Shown in pieces: positions 31,301 to 41,433 of a DNA stretch of 50,421 bases. The first letter of the stretch is position 1. Each line of letters begins with the position of its first letter. The notes beneath the pieces were generated by a model that was not told the DNA's origin, made no database searches, and saw nothing but the letters and a program-made list of their open reading frames with translations. Source of the stretch: Oscillospiraceae bacterium (GTDB taxonomy: Bacteria; Bacillota; Clostridia; Oscillospirales; SIG530); NCBI GenBank assembly GCA_015067075.1, contig SVND01000015.1, forward strand, positions 1 to 50,421, given 5' to 3'. The translations under genes and the position numbers were made by a program.

Positions 31301-32686
31301 TTATTCGCAAAGCTCTGCGATCTTATCGTCTATCGAGGGAGCTATCTCTTCAGCAATGGCTGACCAGGGTTCGCCCATGAGAGGACGGAACCACATATCG
31401 CCCGACCAAGGAGAAATATCGAAGAAGGTTGCGGGGGAAAGAACGGGAGTTTTTGTGGATGTGTTTGTAAATTCATCGTATATCCACTTTTCCATGTCGC
31501 CTGTCCAGCCGTAAAGCTCGACCTGCTCGGAGGGAGAAAGGCCATCGAATTTTGCTGTGATATTTGTGACCTTATTAAGGTAATTGTATCTTCCGGAAAT
31601 CGCATAAGCGGCAGACGCCTTGGGGTTGGGTGCGTTGGAGGGCACGGCAAGCATACCGAAGGTTTCGGGGATATAGTAGATATCGGATTCGGGATCCTTG
31701 GGATAGGGTACGAAGCCTACGTCGCCTTTTACGATAAGCTCGCCGAAGGCAACTCTGTACCAAACGCCCGAGGACATCATGGCTATCTTGCTCTGACCGA
31801 AGGCTTCCTTCTTGTCACTACCGTCGTAGTTGGAGCCGTCGTTGTAAATATCGGCGAACATCTGTATACCGCGGGCAACGCCTTCGGTAAGGATGTTGTT
31901 CGTTATCTGACCGTCCTTGAGCGAAACCCACATGGTGCCCGTCGTTTCAACGAACATCATCGGCTCGCTTATGCCGCAGCCCCATACCTCCGGAATACCG
32001 TCGCTGTCAGCGTCGATGGTCATGGCTTTCGCAAGATCGCGGAAGGTGTTCCAATCCCATGTGCCTTCAAGGTAATGGTCCATGGGGTTTTTCACGCCTT
32101 GCTCCTCAAACAGCGCATAGTTGAACCAGACAAGTCCCTGACGGGCGGCGCTTTCGCTGACGGTATATATTTTTCCTCCAAAGCGAACGCCCTCGATGCT
32201 TTCACGCAGATCCTCCCAAAGACCGAGGGAGAAATCTATGTACTGCTCCCAATCGGCAAGGTAGCCCTTGTTGATAAGAGAGGGGTTTATACCTGTAAAT
32301 GCAACGATATCGGGGGAAGAGTTTGCCATGAATTGGCTGATGAATTTTGTAATGATGTCGTTTGTGAGGTCGGTTTGAGAATCAAGCCCGTAAACGTCGC
32401 GAAACGCGTGAAAATCAGTAGATTCGATGTTGTGATTGTTGTTGGAGATGACGGTGATCGTATTGGAGGTGAAGCCGGAAAGAGCCTGAAGCTTATGGGC
32501 GGGATTGCCTGCCGCACCTTCGTAGTTCATGTATTTGCCGCCTTCCGTAAGGTCGATCATAGCAGGCGTTTCCGTTGGGTCTTCGGATGGTGTGGGTGTA
32601 GCATCACCGTTTGAAGGAGTGTTACCGCAGGCAACGAGTGTAAACAACAGGGCGAAGATGATGAGACAAGAGAGTAAACGTTTCAT
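31301..32686 (-). CDS. Extracellular solute-binding lipoprotein (carbohydrate ABC type), paralogue
   Basis: A 461-residue lipoprotein with signal peptide ending LVAC (Cys20) and a Thr/Pro-rich linker. DLTEGGKYMN at 45-54 and the loop DADSDGIPEVWG match the protein at 26939, as do TWDWNTFRDLA and PKDPESD. It is separately promoted, in the opposite orientation, and closed by its own terminator. Again no permease or ATPase gene lies beside it. A catabolite-response-type palindrome lies upstream, which suggests sugar control. Confidence 0.9.
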   Translation of the reverse strand: MKRLLSCLIIFALLFTLVACGNTPSNGDATPTPSEDPTETPAMIDLTEGGKYMNYEGAAGNPAHKLQALSGFTSNTITVISNNNHNIESTDFHAFRDVYGLDSQTDLTNDIITKFISQFMANSSPDIVAFTGINPSLINKGYLADWEQYIDFSLGLWEDLRESIEGVRFGGKIYTVSESAARQGLVWFNYALFEEQGVKNPMDHYLEGTWDWNTFRDLAKAMTIDADSDGIPEVWGCGISEPMMFVETTGTMWVSLKDGQITNNILTEGVARGIQMFADIYNDGSNYDGSDKKEAFGQSKIAMMSSGVWYRVAFGELIVKGDVGFVPYPKDPESDIYYIPETFGMLAVPSNAPNPKASAAYAISGRYNYLNKVTNITAKFDGLSPSEQVELYGWTGDMEKWIYDEFTNTSTKTPVLSPATFFDISPWSGDMWFRPLMGEPWSAIAEEIAPSIDDKIAELCE

Positions 32687-32715
32687 AATATTGCTCCTTT
32701 CAAGGTTATATCTCT

Positions 32716-32744
32716 ATTATACTGCTGCATTTTCCATATGTCCA
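32716..32744 (-). promoter_or_regulatory. Promoter of the second binding protein
   Basis: On the minus strand TGGACA (32739-32744) and TATAAT (32716-32721) have a 17-bp spacer. Confidence 0.75.
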
Positions 32745-32789
32745 TGCACAAAAGCAAGGAAAATTTGCACAAAAACAAGTTTTTTAAAA

Positions 32790-32804
32790 ATGTAACCGAT
32801 TACA
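32790..32804. promoter_or_regulatory. cre-like / LacI-family operator palindrome
   Basis: ATGTAACCGATTACA agrees at every defined position with the Bacillus catabolite-response-element consensus WTGNAANCGNWWNCA, and is a near-perfect palindrome about the central CG. It lies between the divergent binding-protein promoter and the first str-operon promoter, roughly 80 bp upstream of either predicted start. Confidence 0.65.
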
Positions 32805-32838
32805 TTAAAATAAAAATATGAATTTTTAAAAATAATAC

Positions 32839-32867
32839 TTGACAAAACAAATAATATAATGTAAAAT
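32839..32867 (+). promoter_or_regulatory. Upstream promoter of the str operon (P1)
   Basis: TTGACA (32839-32844) and TAAAAT (32862-32867) with a 17-bp spacer. It is preceded by an A/T-rich block shared with the tuf promoter. Confidence 0.75.
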
Positions 32868-32919
32868 TATAAAGCCTTATTGCGCGATACGCGAAAGTAA
32901 GCATAAAAAAATAAAATGC

Positions 32920-32948
32920 TTGACAAACAGCAGAATTAGTAGTATAAT
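32920..32948 (+). promoter_or_regulatory. Consensus promoter of the str operon (P2)
   Basis: TTGACA (32920-32925) and TATAAT (32943-32948) are consensus with a 17-bp spacer, 58 nt before the L7Ae-like start codon. Confidence 0.9.
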
Positions 32949-33006
32949 ATTAATGTTCTGCGGTTTTTGATGCAGAAATTATTTCAAACACCACGGAGTG
33001 CATGAA

Positions 33007-33246
33007 ATGTTGGAATTGTCCGATAAAAATATGGTTATCGGCTTGAAGCAATCGAAGCGCGCTTTGGAAGAAGGTCGTGCCGCTTGTGTGTTCATCGCAA
33101 TGGACGCTGATGAGCATATCAAGGACGGAATACTCCGAATTTGTAAGGAAACGGATATCCCCGTTGTTTTTGCCGATACTATGAAGGAGCTGGGCGAAAG
33201 CTGCCAAATCGACGTTGGCTGCGCTGTCGCCGCAGAGCTCAGATAA
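33007..33246 (+). CDS. L7Ae/YbxF-like RNA-binding protein
   Basis: A 79-residue protein of the L7Ae/L30e/S12e superfamily. In Bacillus the counterpart YbxF lies just upstream of rpsL and binds kink-turn RNA. Visible family elements are VIGLKQSKRALEEGRAACVF, AMDADEHIK, and the C-terminal MKELGESCQIDVGCAV. ATG 33007 is preferred over an in-frame GTG at 32998 because GGAG (32995-32998) is 8 nt upstream. It is first in the str operon. Confidence 0.86.
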   Translation: MLELSDKNMVIGLKQSKRALEEGRAACVFIAMDADEHIKDGILRICKETDIPVVFADTMKELGESCQIDVGCAVAAELR

Positions 33247-33249
33247 AGG

Positions 33250-33279
33250 TTGACAAGGGTTTACACCTTATCATATATT
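33250..33279 (+). promoter_or_regulatory. Possible internal promoter before rpsL
   Basis: TTGACA (33250-33255) and TATATT (33274-33279) with an 18-bp spacer; it lies immediately after the L7Ae-like stop. It may boost S12 transcription. Confidence 0.55.
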
Positions 33280-33304
33280 TATTATTCGAGAAAGGAGGAA
33301 AATT

Positions 33305-33727
33305 ATGCCTACATTTAACCAGTTGGTTCGTAAGGGCAGAGATGTTATCGCTAAGAAGTCCAAGTCACCGGCTCTTCAGAAGGGTGTTAACACGATCAAG
33401 AATGTCTCCACAGACGTAAGCTCTCCGCAAAAGCGTGGTGTTTGCACAGTTGTTAAGACTGACACACCTAAGAAGCCGAACTCTGCTATGAGAAAGATCG
33501 CGAAGGTAAGACTTACAAACGGTGCGGAAGTTATTTCCTACATCCCCGGCGTTGGTCACAATCTTCAGGAGCATAGCGTTGTACTCATCCGTGGCGGAAG
33601 AGTTAAGGACTTGCCCGGTGTACGTTACCACATCATCCGCGGCACACTTGATACTCAGGGCGTTAACGGCAGAATGCAGAGCCGCTCCAAGTACGGTGCA
33701 AAGAGACCGAAAGCAGGTAAGAAGTAA
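33305..33727 (+). CDS. rpsL: 30S ribosomal protein S12
   Basis: A 140-residue protein of the decoding centre. [20 protein letters not shown], the KRGVCT and [13 protein letters not shown] motifs, and the basic tail are standard S12. AGGAGG lies close to the ATG. The Lys residues that govern streptomycin response appear wild type in TPKKPNS and RVKDLPG. Confidence 0.97.
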   Translation: MPTFNQLVRKGRDVIAKKSKSPALQKGVNTIKNVSTDVSSPQKRGVCTVVKTDTPKKPNSAMRKIAKVRLTNGAEVISYIPGVGHNLQEHSVVLIRGGRVKDLPGVRYHIIRGTLDTQGVNGRMQSRSKYGAKRPKAGKK

Positions 33728-33841
33728 TCTGCAAGCGGTTTAACCGAAAAAAGAAAAAATTTACCCCGCAAATGTTGCAGCGGTAATTAACATATATATA
33801 TTTACATTTATTATATACGTGTTTGAACCCGTCTGCACAAA

Positions 33842-33861
33842 CGAAACAGAAATCTGTTTCG
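33842..33861 (+). promoter_or_regulatory. Hairpin in the rpsL-rpsG spacer
   Basis: CGAAACAG and CTGTTTCG form a perfect 8-bp stem with an AAAT loop in a 174-nt A/T-rich spacer, ending about 40 nt before rpsG. No U tract follows. In E. coli S7 represses through the rpsL-rpsG spacer, so a similar RNA role is conceivable here. Confidence 0.45.
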
Positions 33862-33901
33862 AGTACCTATGATATCAATTTTTATGAAGGAGGGAAGTAA
33901 A

Positions 33902-34372
33902 GTGCCGAGAAGAGGTTCAATCCCGAAAAGAGATGTTCTCCCGGATCCGCTTTATGGAAGCAAAATGGTAACACGCCTTATCAACAACATCATGTATGAT
34001 GGTAAGAAGGGTGTTGCTCAGCGTATCGTTTATGATGCTTTCGAAATCATAAAGGAAAAGACCGGTAAGGATCCGCTTGAAGTTTTCGACCAGGCGTTGG
34101 CTAACATTATGCCGTCCTTGGAAGTTAAAGCTAAGCGTGTCGGCGGTGCAAACTACCAGGTTCCTATGGAAGTTCGCCCTGCAAGACGTGAAACACTTGG
34201 TCTTCGTTGGCTCACAGTCTATGCTCGTGCAAGAAGCGAACGCACAATGTGCGAAAGACTTGCAAACGAGCTTATGGATGCTGTTAACGGACTTGGTAAC
34301 GCTGTCAAGAAGAGAGACGATACTCATAAGATGGCAGAAGCAAACAAGGCGTTTGCACATTTCAGAGCTTAA
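33902..34372 (+). CDS. rpsG: 30S ribosomal protein S7
   Basis: A 156-residue 16S-rRNA-binding assembly protein of the 30S head. The canonical N-terminus [19 protein letters not shown] follows the GTG at 33902, chosen because GGAGG lies upstream and the length is exactly standard. [15 protein letters not shown] and the C-terminal [19 protein letters not shown] are diagnostic. Confidence 0.97.
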   Translation: MPRRGSIPKRDVLPDPLYGSKMVTRLINNIMYDGKKGVAQRIVYDAFEIIKEKTGKDPLEVFDQALANIMPSLEVKAKRVGGANYQVPMEVRPARRETLGLRWLTVYARARSERTMCERLANELMDAVNGLGNAVKKRDDTHKMAEANKAFAHFRA

Positions 34373-34426
34373 TTTTAAGTTTGTTTATATATTTAAGAAG
34401 TTATTTGAAAGAAAGAGGAGGCAATT

Positions 34427-36508
34427 ATGCCTAGAGAGTTTCCCCTTGAAATGACAAGGAATATCGGTATTATGGCTCATATCGACGCAGGTAAGACCAC
34501 TACTACCGAACGTATACTTTATTATACGGGGAAAACGCACAAGCTTGGCGAAACGCATGACGGTGCGGCAACAATGGACTTCATGGATCAGGAACGCGAA
34601 CGCGGTATTACCATCATGTCCGCTTGCACCACATGTGCATGGAAAAACCATCGGATTAACATCATAGATACCCCGGGACACGTTGACTTTACCGTTGAGG
34701 TTGAACGTTCATTGCGTGTATTGGACGGTGCTGTTACCGTTTTCTGCGCTAAGGGTGGCGTTGAACCCCAGTCTGAAACCGTTTGGCGTCAGGCAAATAA
34801 ATACGGCGTACCCCGCATGGCGTATGTCAATAAAATGGACATCATGGGCGCTAACTTCTATCGCGTTGTCGATATGATCTCCGAGCGTCTCAAGAGCCGT
34901 CCCGTTCCGATCCAGCTTCCCATCGGTGCCGAAGAAGAATTCAAAGGTGTTATTGATCTTCTCGAGATGAAAGCTCATATCTATTATGATGATAAGGGCA
35001 TGGATGTGCGCATCGAAGAGATTCCTGCTGATATGCTTGAAAAAGCAGAGCAGTACCGTTTCGAACTTATTGAAACGATTGCGGAAACCAACGATGAACT
35101 TATGGAAAAGTATCTCGGTGGTGAGGATCTCACAATTGATGAGATCAAAAAAGGCATCCGTGAAGCAACTATTTCCAATGCTATAATCCCCGTTCTCTGC
35201 GGCACATCCTATAGAAATAAGGGTGTTCAGCAGCTGCTTGACGCGGTAATCGAATATATGCCGTCTCCGTTGGACGTTCCTCACATCAAGGGTATAATCC
35301 CCGGAACAGATGAGGAAACTGAACGTGTCACAGGTGACGATCAGCCGTTCGCCGCGCTTGCATTCAAGATCATGACAGACCCGTTCGTAGGTAAGCTCTG
35401 CTTCTTCAGAGTATACTCCGGTCAGATCACAGCGTCTTCTTCCGTTTATAACGCGACTAAGGGCCACCGTGAACGCTTTGGACGTATCCTTCAGATGCAC
35501 GCTAACCACAGAGAAGATATCGAATGTGTTTACTCCGGCGATATCGCTGCTGCTGTCGGTCTTAAAAACACAACCACAGGTGACACACTTTGCGACGAAA
35601 AGAATATGGTTATCCTCGAGTCCATGGAATTCCCCGATCCCGTTATCAAGGTTGCTATCGAGCCTAAGACAAAGGCGGGTCAGGAAAAGATGGGTATCGC
35701 TTTGGCAAAGCTTGCTGAAGAAGACCCCACCTTCCGTGTTTCCACAGACGAAGAAACAGGACAGACCATTATCGCAGGTATGGGCGAGCTTTATCTTGAA
35801 ATCATCGTTGACAGACTTCTTCGTGAATTCAAGGTTGAAGCAAACGTCGGTAAGCCTCAGGTTGCATATAAAGAAACTATCCGCCGCGCTGCAAACTCCG
35901 ACATGAAGTATGCACGTCAGTCCGGTGGTAAAGGTCAGTACGGTCACGTTAAGATCACTCTTGAACCCAATGAAGCGGGCAAGGGCTATGAATTCATTAA
36001 CAAGATCGTCGGCGGTGCTATTCCGAAGGAATACATCGGACCTGTTGACGCAGGTATTCAGGGCGCAATGCAGAATGGTATTCTTGCAGGCTTCCCCGTA
36101 GTCGACGTCAAAGTAACTCTTTACGACGGCTCTTATCACGAGGTTGACTCCTCTGAAATGGCTTTCAAGATCGCCGGTTCCATGGCGTTCAAGGATGCTA
36201 TGAAGAGTGCAGACCCTGTTCTTACAGAGCCCATCATGAAGGTTGCAGTTGTTGTTCCCGATGAATATCTGGGCGACGTTATCGGCGACCTTAACTCCCG
36301 CCGCGGTCAGATCCAGGGTATCGATTCCCTTTCCGGCGCGCAGCAGGTAAACGCTTTTGTACCTCTTTCCGATATGTTCGGATATGCTACAGACCTTCGT
36401 TCCAAGACGCAGGGCCGCGGCGTATTCTCCATGGAGCCCAGCCACTATGCTGAAGTTCCCAAGAGCATTCAGGAGACTATCATCAGCGGAAAAGGCAAAA
36501 AAGAGTAA
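34427..36508 (+). CDS. fusA: Translation elongation factor G
   Basis: A 693-residue translocase GTPase. G1 is [11 protein letters not shown]3 is DTPGHVDF, and G4 is NKMD. Domain II follows, and the C-terminal domains are full length, ending [22 protein letters not shown] precedes the ATG. It lies 54 nt after rpsG as in classical str operons. No resistance-type change is evident by eye. Confidence 0.98.
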   Translation: MPREFPLEMTRNIGIMAHIDAGKTTTTERILYYTGKTHKLGETHDGAATMDFMDQERERGITIMSACTTCAWKNHRINIIDTPGHVDFTVEVERSLRVLDGAVTVFCAKGGVEPQSETVWRQANKYGVPRMAYVNKMDIMGANFYRVVDMISERLKSRPVPIQLPIGAEEEFKGVIDLLEMKAHIYYDDKGMDVRIEEIPADMLEKAEQYRFELIETIAETNDELMEKYLGGEDLTIDEIKKGIREATISNAIIPVLCGTSYRNKGVQQLLDAVIEYMPSPLDVPHIKGIIPGTDEETERVTGDDQPFAALAFKIMTDPFVGKLCFFRVYSGQITASSSVYNATKGHRERFGRILQMHANHREDIECVYSGDIAAAVGLKNTTTGDTLCDEKNMVILESMEFPDPVIKVAIEPKTKAGQEKMGIALAKLAEEDPTFRVSTDEETGQTIIAGMGELYLEIIVDRLLREFKVEANVGKPQVAYKETIRRAANSDMKYARQSGGKGQYGHVKITLEPNEAGKGYEFINKIVGGAIPKEYIGPVDAGIQGAMQNGILAGFPVVDVKVTLYDGSYHEVDSSEMAFKIAGSMAFKDAMKSADPVLTEPIMKVAVVVPDEYLGDVIGDLNSRRGQIQGIDSLSGAQQVNAFVPLSDMFGYATDLRSKTQGRGVFSMEPSHYAEVPKSIQETIISGKGKKE

Positions 36509-36536
36509 TATTTTATTGAATTTTTAAAAATAATAC

Positions 36537-36565
36537 TTGCATTTTGCAGCAAAATAATATAAAAT
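36537..36565 (+). promoter_or_regulatory. Promoter before tuf
   Basis: TTGCAT (36537-36542) and TAAAAT (36560-36565) are 17 bp apart. The 23 nt ending inside its -35 are identical to those before the str operon P1. Confidence 0.7.
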
Positions 36566-36608
36566 AATAATTAATATAATTTCTTATCCACAAAGGAGGA
36601 AAATAACA

Positions 36609-37808
<1,200 letters not shown>

Positions 37809-37822
37809 TTAAAAGCTTTACG

Positions 37823-37859
37823 AAAGGGTTGTAGCATTATGTTACAACCCTTTATTTTT
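37823..37859 (+). terminator. Terminator of the str operon
   Basis: AAAGGGTTGTA and TACAACCCTTT form a perfect 11-bp stem with a 9-nt loop, followed by ATTTTT. Confidence 0.88.
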
Positions 37860-37877
37860 AACTTGGAGGAAACGCCA

Positions 37878-38522
37878 ATGAAGGAAAGAACAAAGCAAAT
37901 TTTTGATACACTTTATGAAAGATATCCTGCTCTTGAGTGCTGCCGTGAGAGTATCGCAAGGGCGTATGAGATTATTCTCAATTGTTACAAAAACGGCGGA
38001 ACAGTTATGATCTGCGGTAACGGCGGAAGCTCTGCCGACTGTGAGCATATCGTCGGCGAGCTTATGAAAGGCTTTATGAGCAAGCGTAAGATGACAGCGG
38101 AAACAGCGGAGCAGTTCAAGGCTGTTTTAGGCGACGGTGCTGACGAATACATTGAAAAGCTTCAGGGCGCACTGCCTGCAATTTCTCTTGTGAGCCAATC
38201 GGGTATTCAGACGGCATTCGCCAACGACGTTGATCCTGCCATGGGATACGCTCAGCAGGTATACGGCTACGCACGCAAGGGCGACGTTGTAATCGGCATT
38301 TCCACTTCTGGCGGTGCGAAAAACGTGCTTCACGCATTCAATACGGCGAAGGTCTTGGGTGCAAGCTCTGTTTTGCTTTCAGGCGGAACAGGCGGAGTTT
38401 GCGCAAAAGCGGCTGACGTTGCCATAATCGTACCTGAAAAAGAAACGTATAAGGTTCAGGAGTATCATCTTCCCGTTTACCATTGTCTTTGTGCCGTTAT
38501 TGAAAGCGAAATGTTTGAATAG
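37878..38522 (+). CDS. SIS-domain phosphosugar isomerase (GmhA/DiaA-like)
   Basis: A 214-residue SIS-fold protein. CGNGGSSADCEHIVGEL, LVSQSGIQTAFANDVDPA, GISTSGGAKNVL and the C-terminal EYHLPVYHCLCAVIE correspond to sedoheptulose-7-phosphate isomerase GmhA or its relative DiaA. The start is chosen at 37878 because GGAGG lies 8 nt upstream; the frame upstream runs through the tuf terminator. Expression probably comes from readthrough. In a Gram-positive context it may serve heptose-containing surface glycans or another sugar phosphate. Confidence 0.9.
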   Translation: MKERTKQIFDTLYERYPALECCRESIARAYEIILNCYKNGGTVMICGNGGSSADCEHIVGELMKGFMSKRKMTAETAEQFKAVLGDGADEYIEKLQGALPAISLVSQSGIQTAFANDVDPAMGYAQQVYGYARKGDVVIGISTSGGAKNVLHAFNTAKVLGASSVLLSGGTGGVCAKAADVAIIVPEKETYKVQEYHLPVYHCLCAVIESEMFE

Positions 38523-38557
38523 TCAAAAAATTTTAAAGCAATCAAAAAAATTTGTTA

Positions 38558-38586
38558 TTGACTTTTGTCCTGTAATGGAGTATTAT
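38558..38586 (+). promoter_or_regulatory. Promoter of the third TIM-barrel isomerase
   Basis: TTGACT (38558-38563) and TATTAT (38581-38586) with a 17-bp spacer. It fixes the true start at the downstream ATG. Confidence 0.8.
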
Positions 38587-38618
38587 TTATTCAAAAGCAC
38601 CCAAAAGGAGTTGTTATT

Positions 38619-39515
38619 ATGAAAAATATTATTCGTATTGGAACGATGCTTGGCGCGGACGCTGTACCGCCCCTCGGTCAAAAGCTTTTTGATTTCGGCT
38701 TTGAATGTCTCGCCGTCGGATTTGGCTCTAGGTCATATATGTCTGATATGGCTGTATATGAGGACAGAGTAATGGGCACTATCGCCGACAACGACGTTAA
38801 GGTGTCTTGCCTTACCTGCTATTCCAACCTGCTCGGATATGAGCAGGACGATGAGGATGGCAGAAAGACTTGGGAAGCGCTTATTGATAACGCTCACAGA
38901 TTCGGCACAGACCTTGTTTGCGGATTTGCGGGAAGAGTTCCCGACATGCCTATCCATGAAAATATGGCTCGTTTCGCTGAAATCGTCACACCTTTGGCAA
39001 AAAGAGCAGCTGATAAGGGCGTTAGACTTGCCTTTGAAAACTGCTCAATGGGCGGCAACTGGTGGAAGGGCAGCTACAATATTGCACACAATCCGAAGGC
39101 ATGGGAAATGATGTTTAACGCCGTTCCCATGGATAATATCGGACTTGAATGGGAGCCGTGCCATCAGATGGTTCAGCTTATCGACCCCATCCCTCAGCTT
39201 AAAAAGTACGCGAAGGCAGGCCGCATTTTCCATATCCACGGCAAGGATGCGACTATAGATTGGGATGCTATCAAGGAGCACGGTATCTTTTCACCTGACC
39301 AGTGGTGCTGGCACAGAACACCTGGCTTTGGCGATTGCAATTGGGCTGACATTATCTCCATTTTGCGCATGAACAATTATCAGGGCAATATTGATATTGA
39401 AGGATACCATGATCCTGTTTACCGCGAGGAGTTTGAAACTATGGGTCAGGTCCATGCACTTGAGTATCTCAAGTTTGCACGCGGTGGCACATATACTCCC
39501 AACATTTTCGGTTAA
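38619..39515 (+). CDS. Sugar phosphate isomerase/epimerase (TIM barrel)
   Basis: A 298-residue xylose-isomerase-like barrel. Candidate metal ligands are the Glu in LAFENCSMGG, His/Glu around LEWEPCHQM, His in FHIHGKDA and the Glu in IDIEGYHD. AAGGAG lies before the ATG. It is monocistronic and ends overlapping the stop of the convergent flippase gene. It is the third such barrel in the window; each has a different context, and none has an assigned substrate. Confidence 0.88.
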   Translation: MKNIIRIGTMLGADAVPPLGQKLFDFGFECLAVGFGSRSYMSDMAVYEDRVMGTIADNDVKVSCLTCYSNLLGYEQDDEDGRKTWEALIDNAHRFGTDLVCGFAGRVPDMPIHENMARFAEIVTPLAKRAADKGVRLAFENCSMGGNWWKGSYNIAHNPKAWEMMFNAVPMDNIGLEWEPCHQMVQLIDPIPQLKKYAKAGRIFHIHGKDATIDWDAIKEHGIFSPDQWCWHRTPGFGDCNWADIISILRMNNYQGNIDIEGYHDPVYREEFETMGQVHALEYLKFARGGTYTPNIFG

Positions 39516-41023
39516 TCGGTAAAGATCGAGCTGAAATATTTTTTGTAATCCACTCCGCAAAGGCGGATGAAAATTACATAAAGAACGGTACATACGGCGG
39601 CAGAAAAAACAACTGCTGCCGTTTCGTTTTGCAAAAATGTAAAAAAGCTTAAATAAAAAGGCTTTGCGCAGAAAAAAACTAATATACCGCCGAAAAGCGG
39701 ATTTAAAAGCCAGTTGCGCCATTGAATTTTAAGGCGAGTGCGCCCTATAATGCCTGTAATATTGATAAGAAACGCCGTCAGACTCCCGATAATTTCACCT
39801 GAAATATAGCCGTTTATACCGAGATGAAGCGTGCCGATACCAAACCAAATAAAGGCGAGAGAAATAATACCGCTGACGGAGACTGAAAAAGCGGCGCGGC
39901 TTTGCATACCAAGTCCGTTTAATAATGATGCGGTAACCACTTGAAAAAATCCGAAAACGGCATCGATGGCAAGAGGCAACGTGTAATTGCCTGCGCTTTT
40001 TACACCGTAAATAAGCAGGGCGAGTTTTCCACCCATAACGGCGAGAAAGGCGAGGGCAGGAAAGGCTAAAAGGGAAGTTGCGTGGAGCGTTTTGCCTATT
40101 TTGCGTCTTATATAGCCGCTGTCGCCGTTTTGCATACCGATGGCAAGCTTAGGCATAATTACAGTTGTAAGCGGAAAAATAAATGCCGACGGAAGCCATA
40201 AAAGCGGTACGGTCATTCCCGTGAGCGTGCCGAAGATGTCCATTGCCGCCGTATGAGTCATGCCCGAAGCCATAAGACGCTGTGGAATGAGCACGGTGCA
40301 AAGCGAGCCGATGGCACGGGTGAAAAGAGAAGAGCAAGCAACGGGAAAGGCGATGTGCGCTATTTGTGAATAAGGGGGAGAGCTTTCCTTCGTCGGCGTA
40401 ATGCTTTTTTTGTAAAAAAGGTACATGACGAAGAGGAGCGCTACGCTTACAAGCTCGCTTATGACCATGCCTGCGGCGATAAGTGCGGAGGAAAATGCGG
40501 GCGATGCAGGTGAAAGCAGAAAAAACAGCGCGGCGACGGCGATAATGCGTACAATTTGCTCTGTAATTTCAGAAATTACAGGGAATTTTACCTTGTCAAT
40601 GCCGTGAAAAGCTGATTTGAATATATTTTCGATGCCTGTTAAAAATAAGCAGGGGAGCAATATTAAAATCGTTGCCAAGGTGCTTTCGTCACCTAAAATC
40701 CGACGGGCAACGAAGGGGCTTGCAAGCGCTACAGGCGCGGCTAAGGCGGAAAAGATCACGGCGAAGATGAAAAACGCCTTGCGTATCACGCCGGTGCTTT
40801 TGCGTTCGGCGCAGATTCGTGTGACGGCAAGCGTTATACCTGACAGAGAGCAGGCATAGATCAGCGAATAAACGGGGTTTGCAAGCTGGAAAAGTGCCAA
40901 CGCTTGTGCGCCTGCGGCACGGCTTAAAAGAATGCGGTATAAAAAGCCTAAAAGCTGTAAAAGACTGCCTGAGGCGGTGAGAATGAGAGCACTGTAAAAA
41001 ACGGTATTTTGTTTTATTTTCAT
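39512..41023 (-). CDS. SpoVB-like / MOP-superfamily flippase
   Basis: A 503-residue multispanning membrane protein with about 13-14 hydrophobic segments, of the polysaccharide/SpoVB family within the MOP superfamily. The N-terminal FLYRILLSRAAGAQALALFQ resembles SpoVB/MurJ-type lipid-linked precursor flippases. SpoVB acts in spore-cortex formation, and relatives move undecaprenyl-linked glycans. Its stop codon and the convergent gene's stop overlap within a TTAA palindrome. A YlmC/YmxH-like gene lies just upstream on the same strand. Confidence 0.88.
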   Translation of the reverse strand: MKIKQNTVFYSALILTASGSLLQLLGFLYRILLSRAAGAQALALFQLANPVYSLIYACSLSGITLAVTRICAERKSTGVIRKAFFIFAVIFSALAAPVALASPFVARRILGDESTLATILILLPCLFLTGIENIFKSAFHGIDKVKFPVISEITEQIVRIIAVAALFFLLSPASPAFSSALIAAGMVISELVSVALLFVMYLFYKKSITPTKESSPPYSQIAHIAFPVACSSLFTRAIGSLCTVLIPQRLMASGMTHTAAMDIFGTLTGMTVPLLWLPSAFIFPLTTVIMPKLAIGMQNGDSGYIRRKIGKTLHATSLLAFPALAFLAVMGGKLALLIYGVKSAGNYTLPLAIDAVFGFFQVVTASLLNGLGMQSRAAFSVSVSGIISLAFIWFGIGTLHLGINGYISGEIIGSLTAFLINITGIIGRTRLKIQWRNWLLNPLFGGILVFFCAKPFYLSFFTFLQNETAAVVFSAAVCTVLYVIFIRLCGVDYKKYFSSIFTD

Positions 41024-41028
41024 CCGCG

Positions 41029-41298
41029 TTACCTTTTTCGAAGGGGGCGCTCCGTGCAGGTGCAGGAGCTCACATCGACTAAAATTATATCCTCACCGAT
41101 ACGGCAAATACTGTCCCACGGGATAACGTATTCACGGCATCTGCCGAAAATACTGCGCAGGGAAAATTCAGCAGGAACGATTATTGATAAGATCTTACCG
41201 CATTTGATGTCAAGCTCAAGATCGCATATGTAGCCCAGCCTTTTGCCGTCGCATTCGTTTATGACCTCCTTGTTTTTCAGCTCGTCAAGCCTGCACAT
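41029..41298 (-). CDS. YlmC/YmxH-family PRC-barrel protein
   Basis: An 89-residue protein of the YlmC/YmxH family, annotated as sporulation-associated. MCRLDELKNKEVINECDGKR and GYICDLELDIKCGKI form the PRC-barrel strands; IPWDSICRIGEDIILVDV ends the fold. Two cysteines close to the C-terminus follow. AAGGAG lies 8-9 nt upstream of the ATG at 41298, chosen over an upstream ATG lacking a site. It probably forms an operon with the flippase. Confidence 0.85.
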   Translation of the reverse strand: MCRLDELKNKEVINECDGKRLGYICDLELDIKCGKILSIIVPAEFSLRSIFGRCREYVIPWDSICRIGEDIILVDVSSCTCTERPLRKR

Positions 41299-41433
41299 GA
41301 TAATTTCTCCTTCCAAAATGAATTTACGGTACATTTTATGCGAAAAAAATTTAAATATTTGTTAAAAATAAAGAAGGAGTTTTGCATTTTTTGTTGAATA
41401 ATGAAGTAGAAGATAAAAAAGGAGGCGGACGTA

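Noticed and set aside
34709-36445. A 578-residue open frame antisense to EF-G
   Set aside because: Its frame exists because of the codon pattern of the highly expressed fusA gene. It has no ribosome-binding site or recognisable domain and overlaps fusA fully.
37839-37877. An upstream start for the SIS-domain gene
   Set aside because: The upstream ATG lies in the loop of the tuf terminator hairpin and has no ribosome-binding site, while 37878 has GGAGG at correct spacing.
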